From: Candidatus Segatella caccae
GTDB taxonomy: Bacteria > Bacteroidota > Bacteroidia > Bacteroidales > Bacteroidaceae
Length of the DNA: 12,752 nt
Direction: 5' to 3'
Assembly (NCBI GenBank): GCA_900556395.1
Contig: USOQ01000070.1
Span: forward strand, 1-12,752
Both the position numbers and the translations under genes were made by a program. Within the stretch, counting starts at the first letter, position 1. Each line of letters starts with the position of its first letter. The notes below the pieces were generated by a model that had not been told where the DNA came from, searched no databases, and was given only the letters and a program-made list of their open reading frames with translations. Positions 6,992 to 12,752 of this stretch are shown here, one piece after another.

Positions 6992-8680
6992 ATGAAAAAT
7001 AGATTATATGTAATGGTGCTGGCTGTGGTGCTGGCTATTCCTGGTTGGGCTCAAAAGGAGAAAAACCATGATTTTGTAGTGGCTAAAAATATGGATGTCT
7101 TTACTTCTATCTACAAGAATCTGGATATGATGTATGTAGATACACTCGATGCAGACGAAGTGATAGGTAATGGTATCAATGCCATGTTGCGCAGTCTTGA
7201 CCCCTATACAGAGTATTACCCTGAGTCGAAGGTGAAAGAACTCAAGAATATGCTTACAGGCAAGTATGCTGGTATAGGTTCTGTGGTGAGATATAATTTC
7301 CAATTGGGTTATACGGTCATCAATGAGCCTTACGAAGGTATGCCCGCCCAAGAAGCTGGTTTGAAGAAGGGGGATATTATTTTAAGCATCAACGACTCTA
7401 CGATGAAGGGGAAGGATGTGAGCTATGTGAGCGATCGTCTGCGTGGCGAGCCTGGCACCTCATTTATCCTCAAGGTGAAGCGGCCCAGCACGGGCAAGGT
7501 GATGAAAGTGAAACTCACCCGTCGCACCATCCAGATGCCTTTCTTGCCTTACTATGGAATGCTTGATGGAGGTGTGGGATACATGAACTTCAATTCCTTC
7601 ACGGATCAATGTGCCAAGGATGTGCGTCGTGCCTTTATAGACCTTAAGAAGCAAGGTGCTAAGAAACTCATCTTCGATCTTCGTAGCAATGGTGGTGGTT
7701 CTGTGAGCGAGGCGGTGAGCATCGTCAATATGTTCTTGCCTAAAGATAAGACCGTGCTAACGATGAAGGGTAAGTTGCAGCGTGCTAACAATGAATATAA
7801 GACCACCGTGGAGCCTATCGATACGCTGATGCCTATTGTGGTGCTTGTGAGCAATAATACAGCCAGCTCGGCAGAGATTCTGAGTGGATGTCTTCAAGAT
7901 TATGACCGTGCTATTATATTAGGAACGCGCACGTATGGTAAGGGACTTGTTCAGGCAACGATGGAATTGCCCTATAATGGACAGATGAAACTTACTACGA
8001 GCAAGTATTATATCCCCAGCGGTCGCTGTGTGCAAGCTCTCAATTATAAGCATGCCAAGGGTGGATATGTGGAGCATGTGCCCGATTCGCTCACGAAGGT
8101 GTTTTACACAGCAGGAGGTCGCGAGGTGCGAGATGGTGGTGGTGTGAAGCCTGATGTGGAAGTCTTGCCCGACTCGCTTCCCAACATCGCCTACTACTTG
8201 GCGGGCGCACGTGATAGTAATGAATTGGTGCTCAACTATGAAGTAGATTATATCGCTAAGCACCCAACGATAGCTCCTGCCGAGAAGTTTGCTCTCAGTG
8301 ATGCCGACTACGAGGAGTTTAAGTCTCGCGTGCTAAAAGCTGATTTTAAGTACGATCGTGAGACGGAGAAATATCTGAAGGATTTGATGAAGTTGGCTCG
8401 CTTCGAAGGTTACTATGATGATGCTAAGGCAGAATTTGATGCACTGTCTAAAAAGTTGAGCCACAATGTAGAAAAGGATCTTGACTACAATAAGTCGTAT
8501 ATCAAGCGTCTGCTCGAAAACGATATAGTGGCAGCCTATTATTATCAGGGTGGCGCCATACGTAACTCGTTGCGCTATGACAAACAGGTGAAGGAAGCTA
8601 TTCGATTGCTTGATGCACCTGAGGAATACAAAAAAATACTAACTCCGCAGAAAAATAAGGAGGAAAATGTACACAAATAA
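6992..8680 (+). CDS. Exported S41-family (CtpA/C-terminal processing) PDZ protease
   Basis: The 562-residue protein begins with a signal peptide (core YVMVLAVVLAIPGWA, likely cut after A20), placing it in the periplasm. An N-terminal helical part (about 30-80, with AMLRSLDPYTEYY) precedes a PDZ domain (about 88-175, with AGLKKGDIILSIND). The S41 core follows: YMNFNSFT, FDLRSNGGGS (228-237), and the catalytic pair S292 in NTASSAEIL and K317 in TYGKGLVQ, 25 residues apart as in E. coli Tsp. A helical C-terminal region of about 180 residues follows. S41 proteases trim or degrade periplasmic proteins; the target is unknown. It stands alone, divergent from the tRNA. No separate terminator is evident before the rimP promoter. 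The end codes EENVHK. Confidence 0.93.
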   Translation: MKNRLYVMVLAVVLAIPGWAQKEKNHDFVVAKNMDVFTSIYKNLDMMYVDTLDADEVIGNGINAMLRSLDPYTEYYPESKVKELKNMLTGKYAGIGSVVRYNFQLGYTVINEPYEGMPAQEAGLKKGDIILSINDSTMKGKDVSYVSDRLRGEPGTSFILKVKRPSTGKVMKVKLTRRTIQMPFLPYYGMLDGGVGYMNFNSFTDQCAKDVRRAFIDLKKQGAKKLIFDLRSNGGGSVSEAVSIVNMFLPKDKTVLTMKGKLQRANNEYKTTVEPIDTLMPIVVLVSNNTASSAEILSGCLQDYDRAIILGTRTYGKGLVQATMELPYNGQMKLTTSKYYIPSGRCVQALNYKHAKGGYVEHVPDSLTKVFYTAGGREVRDGGGVKPDVEVLPDSLPNIAYYLAGARDSNELVLNYEVDYIAKHPTIAPAEKFALSDADYEEFKSRVLKADFKYDRETEKYLKDLMKLARFEGYYDDAKAEFDALSKKLSHNVEKDLDYNKSYIKRLLENDIVAAYYYQGGAIRNSLRYDKQVKEAIRLLDAPEEYKKILTPQKNKEENVHK

Positions 8681-8720
8681 CTAAAAATGTGCATGTTGTA
8701 GAAGAAAATATTCCAAAAGC

Positions 8721-8752
8721 TTTGGTCAGTATTAAAAAAAATCGTAATTTTG
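8721..8752 (+). promoter_or_regulatory. Promoter of the rimP-nusA-infB operon
   Basis: The -33 TTTG (8721-8724) and the -7 TAATTTTG (8745-8752) are separated by exactly 20 nt, matching the Bacteroidota consensus. Transcription should start near 8759, about 55 nt ahead of rimP. A near-palindrome, ccaaaagctttgg (8713-8725), overlaps the -33 box. Confidence 0.85.
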
Positions 8753-8765
8753 CAACGTTCAGTGG

Positions 8766-8801
8766 AATGAGGGGCTCACAAAGAGTTCCTCATTTTATTT
8801 T
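8766..8801 (+). promoter_or_regulatory. Terminator-like hairpin in the rimP leader (possible attenuator)
   Basis: The arms aatgaggggctc (8766-8777) and gagttcctcatt (8783-8794) pair over all 12 positions, two of them G-U, around a 5-nt loop acaaa. The U-rich run ttattttt-like tract (8793-8801, interrupted by one A) follows directly. The structure begins about 7 nt after the predicted start site and ends 19 nt before the rimP ATG. It has the form of an intrinsic terminator but lies downstream of the operon promoter, so it could act as an attenuator, a transcript-stabilising 5' hairpin, or simply the terminator for read-through from the S41 gene. The fold is clear; its role is inferred. Confidence 0.65.
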
Positions 8802-8813
8802 AATAAGAAATAT

Positions 8814-9281
8814 ATGATAGATAAAAACGTCGTAAAAGAATTAGTTGACGAATGGCTCCAAGATAAAGAATATTTCTTGGTAAGCATTGAAATCAGTCCT
8901 GACGATAAGATTGTCGTAGAGATAGATCATGCCGATGGCGTGTGGATAGAGGACTGTGTGGACCTGAGTAGATTTATTGAGGACCACCTGAACCGTGATG
9001 AGGAGGATTATGAGCTGGAAGTAGGCTCTGCTGGATTGGGACAGCCTTTCAAGGTGTCACAACAGTACATCAATCACATCGGTAAGGAGGTAGAAGTGCT
9101 TGATGCCGATGGCAAGAAGGTAAAAGGAGTACTGCACTCTGTAGATGGTAACGACTTCAGTGTGAGTGTAGAAGAGAAAGTAAAGGTAGAAGGCAAAAAG
9201 CGCCCTGTGAAGCAGGACGTGCTTCATACCTATCAGATGGATAAGGTAAAATATACAAAATACGTAATAAGTTTCAAATAA
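8814..9281 (+). CDS. rimP: Ribosome maturation factor RimP
   Basis: The 155-residue protein matches RimP in length and layout. It has an N-terminal alpha/beta domain (about 1-80) with VDLSRFIEDHL and the family segment YELEVGSAGLGQPF (66-79), the Bacteroidota form of the VSSPGLDRPL-type motif. A C-terminal SH3-like barrel follows (about 85-155). RimP binds the 30S subunit and assists late 16S rRNA/small-subunit assembly. The position immediately before nusA and infB is the widely conserved arrangement and makes the call firm. No Shine-Dalgarno sequence precedes the ATG. nusA starts 3 nt after the stop, so translation is probably coupled. Confidence 0.95.
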   Translation: MIDKNVVKELVDEWLQDKEYFLVSIEISPDDKIVVEIDHADGVWIEDCVDLSRFIEDHLNRDEEDYELEVGSAGLGQPFKVSQQYINHIGKEVEVLDADGKKVKGVLHSVDGNDFSVSVEEKVKVEGKKRPVKQDVLHTYQMDKVKYTKYVISFK

Positions 9282-9284
9282 GCT

Positions 9285-10550
9285 ATGGCAGTAAAGAAAA
9301 TGCAAGAAGAAACTGCGAGTATGATTGATACATTCCGCGAGTTTAAAGAAACCAAGAATATCGACCGTACTACATTGGTAAGCGTTTTGGAGGAAAGCTT
9401 CCGCAATGTGCTTGCCAAGATTTTCGGTAGTGATGAAAACTTCGACGTCATCGTAAACCCTGATAAAGGTGACTTCGAAATCTACCGCAACCGTGTCGTT
9501 GTGGCTGATGGCGAAGTGGAAGATGAGAATAAGGAAATCCCATTGGCCGAGGCTCGTAAGATCCAGTCTGACTATGAGGTGGGTGAAGATGTGAGCGAGA
9601 AGGTAGACTTCAATAAGTTCGGTCGTCGTGCCATCCTGAACCTTCGCCAGACTTTGGCATCTAAGATTCTCGAACTGGAGCACGACTCTTTGTACAATAA
9701 GTATAAAGATCGCGTAGGACAGGTTATCGCAGGTGAGGTATATCAGGTTTGGAAGCGCGAAGTACTCATTGTCGACGATGAGAACAACGAGTTGATTTTG
9801 CCTAAGTCTGAGCAGATTCCTGCCGATGTTTATCGCAAGGGTGAGACTGTTCGTGCCGTCATCCTCAGAGTGGACAACGAGAATAACAATCCTAAGATCA
9901 TTCTTAGCCGTACAGCGCCCATCTTCTTGCAGAGACTTCTCGAGGCAGAAGTTCCTGAGATCAATGATGGTCTCATTGCCATCCGTCGCATCGCTCGCAT
10001 GCCTGGTGAGCGTGCCAAGATTGCTGTTGAGTCTTTTGACGAGCGTATCGATCCAGTAGGAGCCTGCGTAGGTGTTAAGGGAAGTCGTGTACACGGTATC
10101 GTGCGTGAGCTCTGCAACGAGAATCTCGACGTTATCAACTACTCAAGCAATATCAAGCTCTTCATCCAGCGTGCTTTGGCTCCAGCCCAGATTACCTCTG
10201 TTAATGTCGATGAGGTAAATCATAAGGCAGAAGTATACTTGCAGCCAGAGGAGGTAAGTTTGGCCATCGGTCGTGGTGGTATGAACATCAAGTTGGCTTC
10301 TATGCTTACCGAATACACAATCGATGTATTCCGTGAGATTAACGAGGCTGATGCCGAAGATGATATCTATCTGGACGAGTTCTCTGACGAAATCGACCAG
10401 TGGGTGATTGATGCCATCAAGGGTATTGGTCTCGATACCGCCAAGCAGGTGCTGAAGGCTCCACGCAACATGCTGATTGAAAAGGCAGACCTGGAAGAGG
10501 AAACTGTTGACAGCGTATTGAGAGTATTGCGTGCCGAGTTCGAAAATTAA
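9285..10550 (+). CDS. nusA: Transcription elongation/termination factor NusA
   Basis: The 421-residue protein has an N-terminal RNA-polymerase-binding domain (about 8-130, starting SMIDTFREFKETKNIDRT), an S1 domain (about 143-208, DRVGQVIAGEVYQVW to KIILSRTAP), KH1 (about 215-290, with GACVGVKGSRVHGIVREL) and KH2 (about 295-350, with SLAIGRGGMNIKLAS). The last 55 residues are short and helical (DQWVIDAIKGIGLDTAKQVL), with no full pair of the acidic repeats found in E. coli NusA; this shorter form is usual in Bacteroidota. NusA binds RNA polymerase and nascent RNA and modulates pausing, intrinsic termination and antitermination. It lies between rimP (3-nt gap) and infB (35-nt gap). A hairpin in the operon leader could make it autoregulatory. 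Confidence 0.97.
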   Translation: MAVKKMQEETASMIDTFREFKETKNIDRTTLVSVLEESFRNVLAKIFGSDENFDVIVNPDKGDFEIYRNRVVVADGEVEDENKEIPLAEARKIQSDYEVGEDVSEKVDFNKFGRRAILNLRQTLASKILELEHDSLYNKYKDRVGQVIAGEVYQVWKREVLIVDDENNELILPKSEQIPADVYRKGETVRAVILRVDNENNNPKIILSRTAPIFLQRLLEAEVPEINDGLIAIRRIARMPGERAKIAVESFDERIDPVGACVGVKGSRVHGIVRELCNENLDVINYSSNIKLFIQRALAPAQITSVNVDEVNHKAEVYLQPEEVSLAIGRGGMNIKLASMLTEYTIDVFREINEADAEDDIYLDEFSDEIDQWVIDAIKGIGLDTAKQVLKAPRNMLIEKADLEEETVDSVLRVLRAEFEN

Positions 10551-10585
10551 TAAAACAAAAAAAGAAGGAGATAGAAAGTATAAAT

Positions 10586-12752
10586 ATGAGCATCAGATTA
10601 AACAAAGCACTACGTGAATTAAACATAGGACTTCAGACGGCAGTTGAATTCCTGGAAAAAAGAAACGAATTAGGGGAGGTGAAGGCCGAACTGAACTTTA
10701 AGTTGAGCGACGAGCAGTATAAGGCGCTCAGCGATGCCTTTAGTCAGGATAAGGAAGTTCGCAACCAGGCCGAAAAGCTCTTCACTAAGAAGACCAAAGA
10801 GAAGAAGCGTGCACCAGAGCCTAAGGAAAACCGTGCCGAGAGCATCCTTGAGTCGAGTCGCCAGCAGCAATACAAGCCACTGGGAAAGATTGACTTGGAT
10901 AGTGTCGGCAAGGCACCTGTTGCTCAGTCTGCTGCTCCTAAGACAACAGAGACTCCTAAGGTGACAGAGACTGCTGCCGTCAGTCCTGAGCCAGTAAATA
11001 ACGCTCCTAAGAAGGAGGAGAAGCCTGTAAAGGTAGCTCCTGTAGTGGAAAAAGTGCAGGAGAAGCCAGCAGAACCCGTTGCTAAGCAGCCTGAGACAAA
11101 AGTAGCTAAGCCTGTAAGCAAGGAGGAAAAACAGGCTAAGGTGGCAGAGAGCCAGCTTGCAGCTGAGCAGCCTGCTACTACTGCCAGCACGGTCTTTACC
11201 TTGAAGAGCGAACAGAAGTTTGCTGCCAACGAGCCTAAGGTGCTTGGTAAGATAGACCTTTCTGCTCTCAACCAGAGCACTCGTCCTAAGAAAAAGACTA
11301 AGGAGGAGCGTCGTAAAGAGCGTGAGGATAAGCTTGCTCAGCAGCATGGTGAGCGCAAGAAGCGTGTGCGCATCAACAAGGAGCGTGTAGACATCAACGC
11401 CGAGTCAGCCAATGGTGGTAAGTCTAACAACAATGCAGGTGGCAACCAGAACAACAATGCTGGGGGCAAGAAAAAGAATAAGAACAAGAATAAAGGCAAC
11501 AACAACAAGGGCAACAACCAGCGTCAGATAGAAGTCGACGACGAGGCTGTAGCACGTCAGGTAAAGGAAACCCTTGCTCGTCTTACAAGCAAGAGCCAAA
11601 ACAAGAAGGGCGCTAAGTACCGTAAGGAGAAGCGCGAGGCTGTACAGGAGAAACTGCAAGACCAGGCTCGTCAGGAGCAGAAGGAGAGTAAGATTCTGAA
11701 ACTCACCGAGTTTGTTACTGTGAGCGAGTTGGCCACGATGATGGACATCAGCGTTACCCAGGTTATCTCTACCCTCATGGGTGTGGGTATCATGGTATCT
11801 ATCAACCAGCGTCTGGATGCAGAAACCATCAACATGGTGGCTGAGGAGTTTGGCTTCAAGACCGAATATGTCAGTGCCGAGGTTCAGGAGGCTGTTAGCG
11901 AGGAAGAGGATGATGAAAACGACTTGGTGCCACGTGCTCCTATCGTTACCGTGATGGGTCACGTAGACCATGGTAAGACTTCTCTGCTCGACTATATCCG
12001 CAATACCAATGTGATTGCCGGTGAGGCAGGTGGTATTACTCAGCACATCGGTGCCTACAGTGTGACCCTGAAAAGCGGTCGCAAGGTAACCTTCCTGGAT
12101 ACTCCAGGTCACGAGGCGTTTACCGCCATGCGTGCCCGTGGTGCCCAGGCCACCGATATTGCCATCATCATCATTGCTGCCGATGACTCTGTGATGCCTA
12201 CTACCAAGGAGGCCATCGCTCATGCCCAGGCTGCTGGTGTGCCTATGGTGTTTGCTATTAATAAGATTGATAAGCCAGGTGCTAACCCTGATAAGATTCG
12301 TGAGGACTTGGCCAATATGAACCTCCTTGTAGAGGAGTGGGGTGGTAAGTATCAGTGCCAGGAGATCAGCGCCAAGAAGGGTGTTGGTGTGCACGACTTG
12401 CTCGATAAGGTGCTTCTTGAGGCTGATATGCTCGACCTCAAGGCTAATCCTAATCGTCGCGCTACAGGTACTATCATTGAGTCTTCTCTTGACAAGGGTC
12501 GTGGATACGTTTCTACCGTCTTGGTAGCCAATGGTACTCTGAAAGTGGGTGATATTGTCCTTGCAGGTACCTCTTGGGGACGTGTGAAGGCCATGTTTAA
12601 TGAGCGTAATGCCAATGTTAAGTCAGCAGCACCTGCAGAGCCTGCTATTATCCTCGGTCTGAATGGTGCACCTACTGCTGGTGACCAGTTCCATGTCATC
12701 GAGACAGAGCAGGAGGCTCGCGAAATCGCCAACAAGCGTGAGCAGTTGCAGC
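10586..12752 (+). CDS. infB: Translation initiation factor IF-2 (3' partial)
   Basis: The frame opens at ATG 10586 and is still open at the window edge after 722 codons. It begins with a small IF2-N-type helix bundle (SIRLNKALRELNIGLQTAVE). A long charged Ala/Pro/Lys/Glu linker follows, carrying the short motif LGKIDL twice (99-104 and 220-225) and an Asn/Gly/Lys-rich stretch (about 273-312). A second IF2-N domain lies at about 366-430. The GTPase domain has GHVDHGKT (458-465), DTPGHE (505-510), NKID (559-562) and SAK (595-597), all intact. The start of domain II is present, while the C-terminal fMet-tRNA-binding domain lies outside. IF-2 brings initiator tRNA to the 30S subunit and promotes subunit joining. 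An AGGAG (10566-10570) is 15 nt before the start, too far to be a classical ribosome binding site. Confidence 0.97.
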   Translation, partial: MSIRLNKALRELNIGLQTAVEFLEKRNELGEVKAELNFKLSDEQYKALSDAFSQDKEVRNQAEKLFTKKTKEKKRAPEPKENRAESILESSRQQQYKPLGKIDLDSVGKAPVAQSAAPKTTETPKVTETAAVSPEPVNNAPKKEEKPVKVAPVVEKVQEKPAEPVAKQPETKVAKPVSKEEKQAKVAESQLAAEQPATTASTVFTLKSEQKFAANEPKVLGKIDLSALNQSTRPKKKTKEERRKEREDKLAQQHGERKKRVRINKERVDINAESANGGKSNNNAGGNQNNNAGGKKKNKNKNKGNNNKGNNQRQIEVDDEAVARQVKETLARLTSKSQNKKGAKYRKEKREAVQEKLQDQARQEQKESKILKLTEFVTVSELATMMDISVTQVISTLMGVGIMVSINQRLDAETINMVAEEFGFKTEYVSAEVQEAVSEEEDDENDLVPRAPIVTVMGHVDHGKTSLLDYIRNTNVIAGEAGGITQHIGAYSVTLKSGRKVTFLDTPGHEAFTAMRARGAQATDIAIIIIAADDSVMPTTKEAIAHAQAAGVPMVFAINKIDKPGANPDKIREDLANMNLLVEEWGGKYQCQEISAKKGVGVHDLLDKVLLEADMLDLKANPNRRATGTIIESSLDKGRGYVSTVLVANGTLKVGDIVLAGTSWGRVKAMFNERNANVKSAAPAEPAIILGLNGAPTAGDQFHVIETEQEAREIANKREQLQ
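11423..11470 (+). repeat. 24-bp in-frame tandem duplication in the IF-2 linker
   Basis: Bases 11423-11446 and 11447-11470 encode SNNNAGGN and QNNNAGGK, two imperfect copies of an 8-residue unit with near-identical DNA. They lie in the Asn/Gly/Lys-rich linker between the two IF2-N domains, where length changes in multiples of three should be tolerated. Confidence 0.8.

Noticed and set aside
8656..8684. Perfect Shine-Dalgarno-like aaggagg followed by a five-codon frame (MYTNN) at the end of the S41 gene
   Set aside because: The purine run is explained by Lys/Glu codons of the protease C-terminus. Bacteroidota rarely rely on Shine-Dalgarno pairing, and so short a peptide frame is expected by chance.
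9057..10094. Long minus-strand open frame of 345 codons opposite rimP and nusA
   Set aside because: It lies fully antisense to two clearly identified genes, and its composition (rich in Leu, Ile, His, Tyr) is typical of a shadow frame opposite Bacteroidota coding sequence.
11405..12394. Minus-strand open frame of 329 codons opposite infB
   Set aside because: It is antisense to the conserved IF-2 linker and GTPase domain, with His/Leu/Thr-rich shadow composition and no recognisable domain.

Overview
The window comes from a member of the Bacteroidota, most likely the Prevotella/Segatella group. The evidence is a SusC/SusD outer-membrane pair, four promoters with the Bacteroidota -33/-7 layout (TTTG or TTG, about 20 nt, then TAnnTTTG), a short NusA that ends soon after its KH domains, and start codons without consistent Shine-Dalgarno sequences. 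The genus is an inference from overall character. Nothing here looks like a prophage, insertion sequence or CRISPR array. 

Layout from left to right. (1) Positions 3-176 are the last 57 codons of an arginine-rich, probably RNA-binding protein, closed by an intrinsic terminator at 201-235. (2) Positions 370-6340 form a three-gene transcription unit: a promoter with an AT-rich dyad in its spacer, a SusC-like TonB-dependent transporter, a SusD-like surface lipoprotein, an exported PPP-family metallophosphatase, and a terminator. The likely job is surface capture and import of an unknown ligand, with a periplasmic phosphatase attached. No glycoside hydrolase or dedicated regulator is present in the window. 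(3) Positions 6341-6991 contain no credible protein gene. They hold a 24-bp perfect palindrome that runs into three tandem 22-bp repeats, and a minus-strand tRNA-Asn(GTT) with its own promoter and terminator, convergent with the susC unit. (4) Positions 6992-8680 encode an exported S41 (CtpA-type) PDZ protease with an intact Ser/Lys dyad. (5) From 8721 to the right edge is the conserved rimP-nusA-infB operon for ribosome maturation, transcription elongation/termination and translation initiation. infB is cut by the window edge after 722 codons. 

Most of the window is ordinary Bacteroidota content. The observations most worth checking are a terminator-like hairpin in the leader between the rimP promoter and the rimP start (a possible attenuator of an operon that encodes the termination factor NusA), the pairing of SusC/SusD with a PPP-type phosphatase, and the palindrome plus tandem-repeat element near 6489-6566.
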